Shown: positions 33,947 through 43,232 of the stretch, piece after piece
How positions within the stretch are numbered: the stretch's first letter is position 1
How the letters are laid out: every line of letters starts with the position of its first letter
Source of the DNA: an uncultured Acidimicrobiales bacterium
GTDB taxonomy: Bacteria; Actinomycetota; Acidimicrobiia; Acidimicrobiales; SHLQ01
Assembly (NCBI GenBank): GCA_937922235.1
Contig: CAKZVC010000006.1
Location: 1-54,949 of the forward strand
DNA length: 54,949 nucleotides
Direction of reading: 5' to 3'
The notes under the pieces: model-generated
Told to the model about the DNA's origin: nothing
The model's input: the letters and a program-made list of their open reading frames with translations, nothing else
Database searches by the model: none
Position numbers and translations under genes: made by a program

Positions 33947-34225
33947 GTGCCTGAAGAATCTGATGACCCGATCCTCGCGAAACGTGCGCGGATTCGCGTC
34001 CAAGCCACGTTGGGCCAGCGGGTTGGTTATGCGGCCTATGCCGTAGCCACCGTGTTGTTTTTCATTGGGCTCGCTACGTCTTTTTCGGATCCCCTTGTGT
34101 TCGCGATCGTGACCTTGATGATCGTTGGCAGTATCGTGCTGGCCATCGCTATTCAGGTGGGATATGCGATCCGGGGCGCCGAACGCCATGAAGAGGATTC
34201 CATCGCTATGCGACGGAGACGGTGA
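33947..34225 (+). CDS. Small membrane protein, unknown
   Basis: 92 residues from a GTG 17 bases after the DUF5317 gene. Two hydrophobic segments (~30-50 and ~55-75) lie between charged ends. It ends 4 bases before the TetR start, so the three genes may form a unit. Its family is not recognised; the pattern resembles small actinobacterial DUF3099-like or unnamed membrane proteins. Confidence 0.6.
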   Translation: MPEESDDPILAKRARIRVQATLGQRVGYAAYAVATVLFFIGLATSFSDPLVFAIVTLMIVGSIVLAIAIQVGYAIRGAERHEEDSIAMRRRR

Positions 34226-34229
34226 GGAT

Positions 34230-34820
34230 ATGACTGATCAAGGAGTGCGTCTGGGCGCAGCAGAGCGTCGGGTGCAACTGCTCGGTGCCGCACGCGAAAC
34301 GTTTGGTGCGAACGGCTTCACCGCTACCTCGATGAACGACATTGCTGTTGCTGCCGGGGTGACAAAGCCGGTGTTGTATCAGCACTTCGAGTCGAAGCAT
34401 CAGTTGTTTCTCGAGTTGCTGAATGAGACCGCCACGAAGTTGATCTCAGCGATCGATGCTGCGGTCGCTACTGCCACGACGGGGCGTGAGAAGATCGAGG
34501 GTGCGTTTAGCGCCTACGTGCATTTCTTCCAGGAGACTCCAACGAGCTACCAGGTGCTGTATGGCGAGGGTGTTCGCACCGAGCCGGAGTTCGCCGAAGC
34601 GCATCGGGCCGTGATCGATTCGTTTCACGATTTCACCGCCGAACACATCGATATCGACACGCTCGACCTCGACCACCGACTGCTCGCTGCTACCGCAATC
34701 GCAGGTCAGCTTGAGGCGGTTGTTGGGCATTGGCTCGACGCCGGGCAGGAACAAACGGTCGAGGACTTGTCGGGCTTGTTGTCGTCGATTGCGTGGCGAG
34801 GTCTTCGCGGCACGACCTGA
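34230..34820 (+). CDS. TetR/AcrR-family transcriptional regulator
   Basis: 196 residues from the ATG at 34230, preceded by GGTGAGGAT. The N-terminal DNA-binding domain is typical: ARETFGANGFTATSMNDIAVAAGVTKPVLYQHFESKHQLFLELL. The C-terminal ~140 residues form the ligand-binding and dimerisation part, which shares no clear ligand clue. It lies between a membrane protein and the SelW-like gene. Readings that start further upstream run through the preceding gene. Confidence 0.85.
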   Translation: MTDQGVRLGAAERRVQLLGAARETFGANGFTATSMNDIAVAAGVTKPVLYQHFESKHQLFLELLNETATKLISAIDAAVATATTGREKIEGAFSAYVHFFQETPTSYQVLYGEGVRTEPEFAEAHRAVIDSFHDFTAEHIDIDTLDLDHRLLAATAIAGQLEAVVGHWLDAGQEQTVEDLSGLLSSIAWRGLRGTT

Positions 34821-34844
34821 TCTTCGCCGCTAGGGTGTCGGCTT

Positions 34845-35108
34845 ATGCACAAGATCAGCATTCAGTACTGCGTCAGTTGAGACTATTCGAGTCACGCCGT
34901 GAGCGCGACCGAAGACCTCTTGAAGACCTATCAGCACATCATTGGCGAGACGACGCTCATACACGGCGAGAAGGGCATCTTCGACGTGATCGTCGATGGT
35001 GACATGCTGTACTCGAAGTTCGAGACCGGCCGTCATGCCGAGTCGGGCGAGGTTCTCGAGTTGTTCCGCGAGAAGTACGGCGAAGGCGTTACGGAATACG
35101 GCAGTTAA
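34845..35108 (+). CDS. SelW/Rdx-family protein, candidate selenoprotein (in-frame TGA)
   Basis: Translation from the ATG at 34845 gives MHKISIQYCVS, then TGA at 34878-34880, then DYSSHAVSATEDLLK and onward to a TAA at 35106-35108: 87 residues if the TGA is read as selenocysteine. SelT/SelW/SelH (Rdx) proteins have a CxxC or CxxU redox motif after the first beta strand; here Cys9 and the TGA codon 12 form exactly CxxU. The remainder fits the family: ETTLIHGEKGIFDVIVDGDM, then LYSKFETGRHAESGEVLELF. A conventional caller would start at the GTG 34899 and lose the whole active site. The only other reading is a nonsense mutation, which would have to fall by chance on the catalytic position. No selA, selB, selC or selD is in this window, so decoding capacity is untested here. 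Confidence 0.8.
34887..34908 (+). promoter_or_regulatory. Possible bacterial SECIS hairpin after the TGA
   Basis: TCG(34887-34889) pairs with CGA(34906-34908) and TCAC(34892-34895) with GTGA(34899-34902), enclosing a three-base loop GCC with a small internal loop below. The G at the start of the apical loop is 16 bases after the TGA, within the 16-37 range described for bacterial SECIS elements. It is short and would need folding to be judged. Confidence 0.45.
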
Positions 35109-35147
35109 GTCCGTCACAGGTTTGGTATCGCCGGTACCTTCACGCTT

Positions 35148-36635
35148 GTGGAAACAACCGTCGTGCTCGGGGTTCGCCGAATCGATCCGGCACATGAGGT
35201 AGATGAGTTCGTCGATGTGCTTCTTGTCGACGGACGGGTTGCCCGGCTTGGGCAACCTGGTGATGCTGCGTCATGGCCGGAGTTCGCTGATGCCCGAAAC
35301 ATCACATCGGAGATCTCGGCACCTACAAGCTCGCTGATCCTGTGCCCCGGCCTGATCGATATCCACACGCACTTCTATGGGTCGGTTGGCGTTCCAAACA
35401 TCGATCAGATCGGCGTGCACGCTGGCGTACCAACCGTGGTCGATGCCGGCGGGGCGGGTGCGTCGTCGATCGACGATTTCGTTGCCCATCGCTCGTCACG
35501 CGTTGCTACGCGCACCCGGGCGTTCATGTCGATCGAAGCTGCTGGCATTACCGAGCACTCTCACGCTCACAGCACCAGCCGCACCACTGCGCAGATGCAG
35601 ACCGCATCGCTCGATAACTTCCTCGGCGCTATCGAACGCCATGCAGAGCACGTGGTTGGCCTCAAGGTTTGGGCATCGGTTCGCGCCGGCGTCAGCTGGG
35701 TAGATCACGCAACAAACCTCAGCGAGCTCATCCAACGACCGTTGCTTGTGCACGTTGGCGAGATCGATCCAACGACGTCGGCACAGCCGATCTCGGGCGA
35801 GGTCCTCGACCGTCTGCAAGGCGGCGACATCGTCACGCACTGCTTTACCGGCCTTCCAGGGGCGCTGATCGATAGCGAGCATCGAATCCTCCCCGAGGTC
35901 CATGCTGCGCGAGGGCGTGGCGTCCAATTTGACGCGGCACCTGGGCTGGTCAACCTCCGGTTTGACCGGGCTACGGCTGCAATGGAACAAGGGTGGCTTC
36001 CCGACATCATCTCGAGCGATTCGCATCGGTTCGCACTCGATCGACAAGGCGCACGGTCAGTCGTCGACGTCATGAACACGTTCCTTGCTCTTGGGCTGAG
36101 CCTGCGCGCCACGATCGAACGTGCGAGTGTCAGGCCGGCCGACCTCGTTAGCACCCCGACCGGACGCCCGACCGTGGGTGAGCCAGCAACACTGTCGCTG
36201 TTGCGTCTTCACAACACACCGCGAATCTGCAGCGATGGGGTTGAAACGATCTCGACGAACGAATGGCTCGAACCCGTTGGCTGCTTCCTCGACGGCACGT
36301 GGTTTGCAGCAACGCAAACGTCGCCATCACCAAGCACACCGATCGACGGTCTCACGCCGGACGTGCGCATGTACCTTCAAGCGCTTACGAACGAGCTCAC
36401 CCACTTACGCGAGCACGACAGCCGATGGCGAGGCGCCGAGCTTCACCAGCTGGTTCATCGGGCGCGTATCGACTGCGGCATCCCGATCGTGGCTGGGCTC
36501 GACGCCTTCTACCAAGCAATGACCGGTGAGGGGACGGGCCCCGCTGCGGGCTGGTTGCTCGAAGAGCTCGGCCCGGCCGACAGCGTCGACCGTCTCACCA
36601 AGGTTCTCGCCGGAGCACCGAACCCGGCCGACTGA
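35148..36635 (+). CDS. Amidohydrolase/deacetylase-family metalloenzyme
   Basis: 495 residues from a GTG. The N-terminal beta part leads to the TIM-barrel metal site: HxH in LIDIHTHFYG, a candidate carboxylated lysine in VGLKVWAS, histidines in LLVHVGEID and IVTHCFTG, and the Asp in IISSDSHRF. GVPTVVDAGGAGA is typical of the amidohydrolase/deacetylase subgroup related to dihydroorotase and D-aminoacylase. The last ~130 residues are an extra domain with no recognised function. It is 51 bases before the malate synthase gene on the same strand, so a shared transcript is possible. Substrate unknown. Confidence 0.75.
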   Translation: METTVVLGVRRIDPAHEVDEFVDVLLVDGRVARLGQPGDAASWPEFADARNITSEISAPTSSLILCPGLIDIHTHFYGSVGVPNIDQIGVHAGVPTVVDAGGAGASSIDDFVAHRSSRVATRTRAFMSIEAAGITEHSHAHSTSRTTAQMQTASLDNFLGAIERHAEHVVGLKVWASVRAGVSWVDHATNLSELIQRPLLVHVGEIDPTTSAQPISGEVLDRLQGGDIVTHCFTGLPGALIDSEHRILPEVHAARGRGVQFDAAPGLVNLRFDRATAAMEQGWLPDIISSDSHRFALDRQGARSVVDVMNTFLALGLSLRATIERASVRPADLVSTPTGRPTVGEPATLSLLRLHNTPRICSDGVETISTNEWLEPVGCFLDGTWFAATQTSPSPSTPIDGLTPDVRMYLQALTNELTHLREHDSRWRGAELHQLVHRARIDCGIPIVAGLDAFYQAMTGEGTGPAAGWLLEELGPADSVDRLTKVLAGAPNPAD

Positions 36636-36686
36636 GCGCAGCGGAGCTACTGTTAGGTCAGATATTCTCCTCGCAAAGGGCCTGAA

Positions 36687-38855
36687 GTGACACTCGCGGA
36701 ATCCGCACCGATACAAGAAGCCGACCTCCACATCGGGGCTCCGCTTCATGCGTTTCTCACCGAGGAGGCGCTTCCTGGGAGCGGTGTCGACCCCGACCAC
36801 TTCTTTGCCAGGCTCTCCGAGCTCCTGCACGATTTCGGCGCCCGTAACGCCGAGTTCCTCGAGGTCCGCGAGACGATCCAGGCGGCAATCGACCGCTGGC
36901 ACCGCGAACGTTCGGGGCAGCCACACGATGCTGATGCGTATCGACCCTTCCTCGAAGAGCTCGGTTATCTCGTGCCGCAGGGCCCTGCGTTCGAGATCGG
37001 CACGACGAACGTCGATCCCGAGATTGCGCTCGTGCCCGGGCCACAGCTTGTGGTGCCAATCATGAACGCCCGATATGCCATCAACGCTGCGAACGCCCGG
37101 TGGGGCAGCCTGTACGACGCGGTGTACGGCACCGACGTTCTCGGCGACAGCCCGACACCGGGCCCGTACGATCCGGCCCGCGGCGATCGGGTGATTGCTT
37201 TTGCTCGGGCCTATCTCGATGACGTCGCCCCGCTCGCTAGCGGTTCACACGTCGGCTCGACCAGCTACGCCGTCGTTGACGGCGCCGTGGTTGTTACTAC
37301 TGCCGATGGCTCAACGACTGGCTTGGCTAACCCCGCGCAGTTCGCGGCGTTCGACGGGTCGGCCGACGCTCCGACCGCACTTCTTCTTCGCCAGAACGGC
37401 CTGGGTATCGACTTGCGCTTCGACGCCGATCATCCTGTTGGCTCCGCCGATGCTGCACACATGAGCGACATCATCCTCGAGAGCGCAATGACGGCAATCA
37501 TGGACTGCGAAGACTCCGTTGCCGCCGTCGATGCCGAAGACAAGGCATTGGCGTACCACAACTGGCTTGGCCTGATGTCAGGCACGCTCACCGAAGAGGT
37601 TCAGAAAGGCGATTCGTCATTCACCCGAAGCTTGGCCGCTGACCGTACCTACACCGGCGCCGACGGCGAACCCGTTCTGCTGCCTGGGCGTGCCGTCATG
37701 CTCGTGCGGAACGTGGGCCATCTCATGACGACGCCGGCTGTGCTTGATCGCAACGGCAACGAGGTCTACGAAGGGCTTCTGGATGCAATGGTGACGACGT
37801 TGTGCGCCATGCACGACCTGCAGCGAACCGATGCGTCGAACAGCCGCTCGGGTTCGGTGTATGTGGTGAAGCCCAAGATGCATGGCCCGGACGAAGTGGC
37901 CTTCACCAACGAGATTTTCGGCTTCGTCGAAGAAACCCTTGGCCTTCCAGCGAACACGGTGAAGCTCGGCATTATGGACGAGGAGCGGCGCACGACCGTC
38001 AACCTTGCCGAGTGCATCCGAGCGGCCAAGGACCGGGTCGCCTTCATCAACACCGGCTTCCTCGACCGCACCGGCGACGAGATTCACACCTCCATGCAAG
38101 CCGGCCCGATGGTGCCAAAGAGCGAGATGAAGGCCCAGCCGTGGATCTCGGCATACGAAGACTGGAACGTCGACGTTGGTTTGGCGTGCGGGCTTCGCGG
38201 TAAGGCCCAGATCGGCAAGGGCATGTGGGCGGCGCCTGACCTGATGGCCAACATGCTCGAACAGAAAATCGGGCATCCGCAGTCCGGTGCGAATTGCGCC
38301 TGGGTTCCCTCCCCCACCGCGGCAACGCTGCACGCCACCCACTATCACCGGGTCGACGTACTTGCGGTTCAAGAGGGCCTCGCCGGATCTGCTCGGGCGT
38401 CGCTCGACGACATCTTGACGATTCCGACCGCACCAATCGACACCGACTGGAGTGCGGTTGCGGTGCAACGTGAACTCGACAACAACGCGCAGGGCATCCT
38501 CGGTTACGTCGTGCGTTGGGTCGATGCGGGCGTTGGCTGCTCCAAGGTTCCTGACATCAACGACGTCGGCCTCATGGAAGACCGGGCAACGTGCCGAATC
38601 TCCTCGCAACATATGGCGAACTGGCTACATCACGGGATCGTGAGCACGGATCAGGTCGAAGAGACGTTTGAACGCATGGCCGTCACGGTCGATGCGCAGA
38701 ACGCCGGAGATCCGACGTACGTGCCGATGGCGCCGGGCTATGACGGCCATGCGTTTCGCGCCGCGAAGGCCCTCGTGCTCTCGGGCGTCGAGCAACCGTC
38801 TGGCTACACCGAACCGTTGTTGCACGCCCACCGTCGCGAGCTGAAGGGCAGCTAA
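36687..38855 (+). CDS. glcB: Malate synthase G
   Basis: 722 residues from a GTG, almost the length of E. coli GlcB. Landmarks include [22 protein letters not shown], the active-site region [16 protein letters not shown] and the segment [20 protein letters not shown]. It condenses glyoxylate with acetyl-CoA to malate in the cytosol. It lies 2 bases before glcD, so glyoxylate from glycolate oxidation is used directly. No isocitrate lyase is in the window. Confidence 0.93.
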   Translation: MTLAESAPIQEADLHIGAPLHAFLTEEALPGSGVDPDHFFARLSELLHDFGARNAEFLEVRETIQAAIDRWHRERSGQPHDADAYRPFLEELGYLVPQGPAFEIGTTNVDPEIALVPGPQLVVPIMNARYAINAANARWGSLYDAVYGTDVLGDSPTPGPYDPARGDRVIAFARAYLDDVAPLASGSHVGSTSYAVVDGAVVVTTADGSTTGLANPAQFAAFDGSADAPTALLLRQNGLGIDLRFDADHPVGSADAAHMSDIILESAMTAIMDCEDSVAAVDAEDKALAYHNWLGLMSGTLTEEVQKGDSSFTRSLAADRTYTGADGEPVLLPGRAVMLVRNVGHLMTTPAVLDRNGNEVYEGLLDAMVTTLCAMHDLQRTDASNSRSGSVYVVKPKMHGPDEVAFTNEIFGFVEETLGLPANTVKLGIMDEERRTTVNLAECIRAAKDRVAFINTGFLDRTGDEIHTSMQAGPMVPKSEMKAQPWISAYEDWNVDVGLACGLRGKAQIGKGMWAAPDLMANMLEQKIGHPQSGANCAWVPSPTAATLHATHYHRVDVLAVQEGLAGSARASLDDILTIPTAPIDTDWSAVAVQRELDNNAQGILGYVVRWVDAGVGCSKVPDINDVGLMEDRATCRISSQHMANWLHHGIVSTDQVEETFERMAVTVDAQNAGDPTYVPMAPGYDGHAFRAAKALVLSGVEQPSGYTEPLLHAHRRELKGS

Positions 38856-38857
38856 CC

Positions 38858-40345
38858 ATGTCGATTCTCCGACGAGCTAGCCAGATAGCCCGCGGAGCAA
38901 AAAGCGACGCGCCGGCCGATCCGCTCCTTGCGGCTCTGCAGGCCGCACTCGACCCAGACCGGGTCAAGATCGACGACGCTCATCGTTCACTACTGGGCAA
39001 GGATGCCTCCGTCTTCGAGGGCGGGAACGCGGGGCCGATCTGTTATCCGTCCACCACTGCCGAGGTGGCTGAGATCGTCACGATCGCCGCACAGTTCGAT
39101 CGAGCCGTCGTACCTCGCGGCGCCGGCACCGGACTGGCGGGTGGGGCAATTCCCCTCGGCGCACCGGTCGTTGTTGCGGTCACGAAGATGAACCGCATCC
39201 TCGAGATCGACGAAGCCAACGGGGTTGCCTGGGTCGAACCTGGGGTAGTCAACCTCGACCTCACGCGCCACCTCACGCCACTGGGCTATCACTTCGCCCC
39301 CGACCCATCGAGCCAGCAGGTCTGCACGATCGGCGGCAACGTCGCCAATAACTCGGGTGGACCGCACTGTTTGGCCTACGGTGTCACGAACGCCCACATC
39401 CTCGCCATCGAAGTCGTGACCCCAGCTGGCGACATCGTCATGCTCGGTGGGATCGACCCTGAACCGTCGGGCTACGACCTTCGAGGCGTCTTTGTCGGCA
39501 GCGAGGGCACCCTCGGCATCGCCACCAAGGTGGCCGTGAAGCTGACCAAGAACCGTCCCGCCGTTCGGACGCTGCTGTTGTCGTTCAGCTCGGTTCGAGA
39601 CGCCGCGAACACGGTCTCTGGCGTTATCGCTGCTGGCATCGTGCCCGCAGCGATGGAGGTCATGGATCAGGCGATCACCCAGGCAGTAGAGAACTATGTG
39701 GGTGCCGGTTACCCACGTGATGCAGCCGCGGTGCTGCTCGCCGAAGTAGATGGGCCCGCTGATGGCATCGACATCGACGCAAACCGTATTCGCGAGATCG
39801 GGCTCGCTAACCATGCCACCGAGGTTCGCCTTGCCACCGACGATGCGGAACGAACCCTGCTGTGGAAAGGGCGCAAGACCGCGTTCGGCGCTGTGGCACA
39901 GATCGCACCGAACTATTACCTCCACGACACCGTGGTCCCTCGTTCCCAGCTGGCCGATGTGCTTGACAAGATCTACGCGATCGCCGACGCTCACGACCTG
40001 TTGATCATGAACGTGTTCCACGCTGGCGACGGCAACCTGCATCCTCTTATCGTGTTCGACGGCCGCGAAGACGGTGTTCTCGACCGGGTGCATGCTGCTG
40101 GTGCCGAGATCATCGAAGCATCACTCGCCGCCGGCGGTGTCTTGTCTGGCGAGCATGGGATTGGCGTCGAGAAGCAGGGATACATGGAGCTGTTGTTCTC
40201 CGAGATCGATCTCGACCATCAGAACCGACTTCGCCGGGCATTCGACCCGGTCTGCCGAGCGAACCCCGGCAAAGTCCTACCGTCGGGCCATAGCTGCGCC
40301 GACATTCAACAGCTCCGTTCAGTTCCTGCGGGGCTGTGGGGATGA
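38858..40345 (+). CDS. glcD: Glycolate oxidase FAD-binding subunit GlcD
   Basis: 495 residues. The FAD-binding region has PRGAGTGLAGGAIPLG, VCTIGGNVANNSGGPHC and DLRGVFVGSEGTLGIATKV, and the C-terminal domain has NVFHAGDGNLHPLI and GGVLSGEHGIGVEK, typical of GlcD. It oxidises glycolate to glyoxylate at the inner side of the membrane and passes electrons through GlcF. The glcE start overlaps its stop. Confidence 0.92.
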   Translation: MSILRRASQIARGAKSDAPADPLLAALQAALDPDRVKIDDAHRSLLGKDASVFEGGNAGPICYPSTTAEVAEIVTIAAQFDRAVVPRGAGTGLAGGAIPLGAPVVVAVTKMNRILEIDEANGVAWVEPGVVNLDLTRHLTPLGYHFAPDPSSQQVCTIGGNVANNSGGPHCLAYGVTNAHILAIEVVTPAGDIVMLGGIDPEPSGYDLRGVFVGSEGTLGIATKVAVKLTKNRPAVRTLLLSFSSVRDAANTVSGVIAAGIVPAAMEVMDQAITQAVENYVGAGYPRDAAAVLLAEVDGPADGIDIDANRIREIGLANHATEVRLATDDAERTLLWKGRKTAFGAVAQIAPNYYLHDTVVPRSQLADVLDKIYAIADAHDLLIMNVFHAGDGNLHPLIVFDGREDGVLDRVHAAGAEIIEASLAAGGVLSGEHGIGVEKQGYMELLFSEIDLDHQNRLRRAFDPVCRANPGKVLPSGHSCADIQQLRSVPAGLWG

Positions 40346-41271
40346 CCGCGCGCCTCTACTCCACCGACCCGGTGCTTGACGCGTTCGCCGACGATGTCGG
40401 CAGCGACGACCCCATTGCAATCGTTGGGGGTCAGACCCGCTGGGAGACGGGCGGAGAGCTCGCTGCCGGAACTCGCACGATCGCTGCACCGATAGGCATC
40501 GTCGACTACATCCCCGAAGAGATGATCGTCACCGTTCGGGCCGGAACTACAGTGGCCGAACTCCACGCTGAACTCGAGTCGAAAGGGCAATGGACCGCTT
40601 TGCCCGAACGAGGCGGAACGGTAGGAGGGGCCATTGCCGTGGGCGAGAACGACTTCCGTCGACCGGCTCGGGGCGACATTCGCAGCGCGGTACTCCAGGT
40701 GCGATACATCAGCTCGGACGGGCAGATCGTGACCGGCGGAGGACCGACCGTGAAGAACGTGTCGGGGTTCGACGTTCCTCGGCTCGTTACGGGTTCGCTT
40801 GGAACGCTGGGGTGCATTGCTGAGGTGCTGTTGCGAACGAACCCCATTCCAAGCCGTCGCCAATGGTTCGAGTCCACCGATGTTGACCCCTTTGCCTTGC
40901 ACGAGCTGCTCCTCGCCCCTGGGCCGATTCTGTGGGACGGGGCCACTACTCGCGTGATGCTCCATGGCCACGAGGTAGACGTCGACGCTGATGCTGCGCG
41001 GATCAACGTACTCGGTTCGTTCGCCGAAATCGAGGCCCCGCCAGCTCCGTCCGGGCACCGATGGTCGCTTCCGCCCGCCGACCTCCGCTCGTTGCCGTCA
41101 AACGGCATGGGCACCTTCGTTGCCGAGATCGGCGTCGGCATCGTGCACGCCGAGCACCCGCAACCCAGCCGTCCCCTCAGCCCTGCTGTCCAACTCATTC
41201 ACGAGCGGATGAAGGCCGAGTTCGACCCAACAGGCCGATTGAACCCTGGTCGACAGGTAGGAGCGCACTAG
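40342..41271 (+). CDS. glcE: Glycolate oxidase subunit GlcE
   Basis: 309 residues from the ATG at 40342, which overlaps the glcD stop (ATGA). It is a shorter FAD-binding-fold subunit: ERGGTVGGAIAVGEND, PTVKNVSGFDVPRLVTGSLGTLG. The end carries the HERMKAEFDPTGRLNPGR motif found in the VAO family. The length is somewhat below E. coli GlcE (350). A near-copy of the 13-base palindrome at 40427-40438 is likely chance, since it encodes the conserved Gly-Gly at the FAD site. Confidence 0.88.
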   Translation: MTARLYSTDPVLDAFADDVGSDDPIAIVGGQTRWETGGELAAGTRTIAAPIGIVDYIPEEMIVTVRAGTTVAELHAELESKGQWTALPERGGTVGGAIAVGENDFRRPARGDIRSAVLQVRYISSDGQIVTGGGPTVKNVSGFDVPRLVTGSLGTLGCIAEVLLRTNPIPSRRQWFESTDVDPFALHELLLAPGPILWDGATTRVMLHGHEVDVDADAARINVLGSFAEIEAPPAPSGHRWSLPPADLRSLPSNGMGTFVAEIGVGIVHAEHPQPSRPLSPAVQLIHERMKAEFDPTGRLNPGRQVGAH

Positions 41272-42419
41272 TGGATCTTCGCCTCGATGCAGACGATCTC
41301 AATTCGTGTGTGCAGTGCGGGCTATGTCTCCCCCACTGCCCCACGTTTCGCGTCACGGGCGATGAGGCAATGTCACCGCGCGGCCGCATTCACCTCATGC
41401 GTGAGGTGCAGGACAACAACGCCCCGCTCACTCCTGAGATTCTCGACTCGTTCGAAACCTGCGTGCAGTGCCGTGGCTGCGAGCCTGCGTGTCCGTCGTC
41501 GGTTCCGTACGGACACCTCATGGAGCAGACTCGTGAGTCGCTCGCCGATGTCGGAGAGATGACCCCACTGTGGCAACGGGCGATGCTTGCGCCGCTGTCG
41601 ACCCCGGTCGCGTTGAAGGCGGGGTCGTCGCTGCTCGGCGTTGCGAACAAGTTGAACCTCGTCCCGAAGCGACTCGGTCTTCCCGCCGAGGTTCCGGTCC
41701 GCCAGCAGCCCCTCGACTCCACTGGCACCGACGTGTATTTCTTCACCGGCTGTGTCATGGACGCATGGCAGCGAGACGTTCATCGGGCAGGCATGCGTGT
41801 GCTGCAGGCGGCCGGAATCGGCGCCACCCCAACCAACGAGCTCGCACCGTGTTGTGGCGCACTGCAGGCCCATGCCGGCTTGACGAACCAGACGAGAGAT
41901 CTGGCCGAGCAGATGATGCTGAACCTGCGTGGTGACCGCCCCATTCTGGTCGACTCAGCCGGGTGCGGCGCTGCAATGAAGGACTATGGGCATCTTCTGG
42001 GCACGCCGACAGCTGAAGCGTTCAGTGCCAGAGTGTTCGACATTCAGGAGTTCCTTGCCGACCACGTGAGGTCGCTGCCAACGGTCGAGCCGCTCGACCT
42101 ACGTGTTGCGGTGCAAGATCCGTGCCATCTGCGTCATGTTCAACGTGTGCATCTCGCGACCCGAACCGTGCTTCGCCCGTTCGTCCGGGAGCTCGTCGAG
42201 CTGGAGGACGACGGCCTGTGCTGCGGAGCCGGGGGCGCCTACTCGGTCCTGCAACCCGAACTCGCAGGCCAGATCCGTGACCGCAAAGTCGACGTCATCA
42301 ATGGGGTCAGACCCGACATCGTCGCATCCGCAAACCCCGGCTGTTCAATGCATCTCGGCAACGCAGGCGTGGAAACGCTTCACCCGATGCAACTAATCGA
42401 CAGAGCCCTAACCAGCTAG
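41271..42419 (+). CDS. glcF: Glycolate oxidase iron-sulfur subunit GlcF
   Basis: 382 residues from the GTG at 41271, whose first base is the last base of the glcE stop. Two 4Fe-4S motifs are intact: CVQCGLCLPHCPTF and CVQCRGCEPACPSS. Two CCG domains follow, with CCGALQAHAG and CCGAGGAYSV. It takes electrons from GlcD/E to the quinone pool. Earlier in-frame starts overlap glcE. A pair of 13-base palindromes begins one base after its stop and could end transcription here. Confidence 0.92.
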   Translation: MDLRLDADDLNSCVQCGLCLPHCPTFRVTGDEAMSPRGRIHLMREVQDNNAPLTPEILDSFETCVQCRGCEPACPSSVPYGHLMEQTRESLADVGEMTPLWQRAMLAPLSTPVALKAGSSLLGVANKLNLVPKRLGLPAEVPVRQQPLDSTGTDVYFFTGCVMDAWQRDVHRAGMRVLQAAGIGATPTNELAPCCGALQAHAGLTNQTRDLAEQMMLNLRGDRPILVDSAGCGAAMKDYGHLLGTPTAEAFSARVFDIQEFLADHVRSLPTVEPLDLRVAVQDPCHLRHVQRVHLATRTVLRPFVRELVELEDDGLCCGAGGAYSVLQPELAGQIRDRKVDVINGVRPDIVASANPGCSMHLGNAGVETLHPMQLIDRALTS

Positions 42420-42420
42420 T

Positions 42421-42483
42421 GGGGTCAGACCCCCATTATTCGCCCAGATTGGATCAGCTTCGGAAACAATGGGGTCAGACCCC
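42421..42483. repeat. Pair of GGGGTCAGACCCC palindromes after glcF
   Basis: Perfect copies at 42421-42433 and 42471-42483, same orientation (central A on the + strand), 50 bases apart. The first begins 2 bases after the glcF stop and the second ends 9 bases before the stop of the leftward SH3 lipoprotein gene. They thus fill the gap between convergent genes, the usual location of REP elements. Confidence 0.9.
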
Positions 42484-42492
42484 CCCATATCG

Positions 42493-43182
42493 CTACTCGG
42501 CGGTGGTGCCCACCGGACGTAGATAGTTGCCAGACGACCAGCCCGTGAGGCCGTTGTGGGTCACCTCGATCCATGAGCCGTCGGTTCGGCCGGTTCCAAC
42601 AACCTCGCTACCCCGGGGTGCTCCAGTTACGAGCGCACCCTTGGCGTTCGCCGACGCTCGGATGTTCACACCGACGACATCGCCGTAGACCTCGTAGACG
42701 ACGAACGTCTCCTCGATCTCATCTGGCCTAATGACGACCGGTTCTGACGTCCCCTCACCAAAGACCAAACGGCGGTTACTAACCCAGCCTTCGAGGCTTC
42801 CATAGACGACGTAGACCCATTCACCCGTTTGATCACCCGTCGCGAGTACCTCTTCACCATCGGAAAGGGTCGTGAGCTCCTCATAAGACGAACCGGGCCC
42901 TGATCGCAGCGATGTGTCGACTCCATTCGTGTCCACGCTCATGCGGAGGAAGTTGCCGTTCGCAAGCGCATCGGAGAACGCAATGGCCTCGGGCGTGTTC
43001 GTTGCGTCCGTGTTGTCGTCGGCCGGAACTGTCGTGCTCGACTGCGCAGCGTTGCGATCCTCCAATTGTTCATTGAGCGGACGATTCGTGATCGAAACCG
43101 GGGAACCAAGCCCACAACCACTTAGAACGAAGGTGCCGCCGAGACACATTGCTACGCATTGCCAAAACCGGGGGGAGAACAT
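42493..43182 (-). CDS. SH3-domain lipoprotein
   Basis: About 229 residues from the ATG at 43182. The signal peptide ends in TFVLSGCGLG, a lipobox with Cys at about residue 20. Two bacterial SH3 (SH3b) domains follow: one with DTSLRSGPGSSYEELTTLSDG..VLATGDQTGEWVYV..GWVSNRRLV and one with GVNIRASANAKGALVTGAPRGSEVVGTGRTDGSWIEV. Such domains bind cell-wall peptides or glycans. It should be anchored outside the membrane. No enzyme domain is attached. Confidence 0.8.
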   Translation of the reverse strand: MFSPRFWQCVAMCLGGTFVLSGCGLGSPVSITNRPLNEQLEDRNAAQSSTTVPADDNTDATNTPEAIAFSDALANGNFLRMSVDTNGVDTSLRSGPGSSYEELTTLSDGEEVLATGDQTGEWVYVVYGSLEGWVSNRRLVFGEGTSEPVVIRPDEIEETFVVYEVYGDVVGVNIRASANAKGALVTGAPRGSEVVGTGRTDGSWIEVTHNGLTGWSSGNYLRPVGTTAE

Positions 43183-43232
43183 GTGGGTCAATCGGCCTAT
43201 GCGCAGACGTCTTGAGCCGACGAAGTATAGAT

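Noticed and set aside
34899..35108. SelW-like gene starting at GTG 34899 as a 69-residue protein
   Set aside because: This start would remove the first beta strand and the whole CxxU redox motif, while the frame upstream to ATG 34845 matches the family closely.
40427..40439. Palindrome near-copy in glcE as a repeat insertion
   Set aside because: It encodes a Gly-Gly segment at a conserved FAD-binding position, so the match is best explained by codon choice.
42303..42315. Palindrome near-copy at the end of glcF as a repeat insertion
   Set aside because: It lies in the conserved C-terminal CCG-domain region (NGVRPDIV) with no sign of extra residues; chance is likely.
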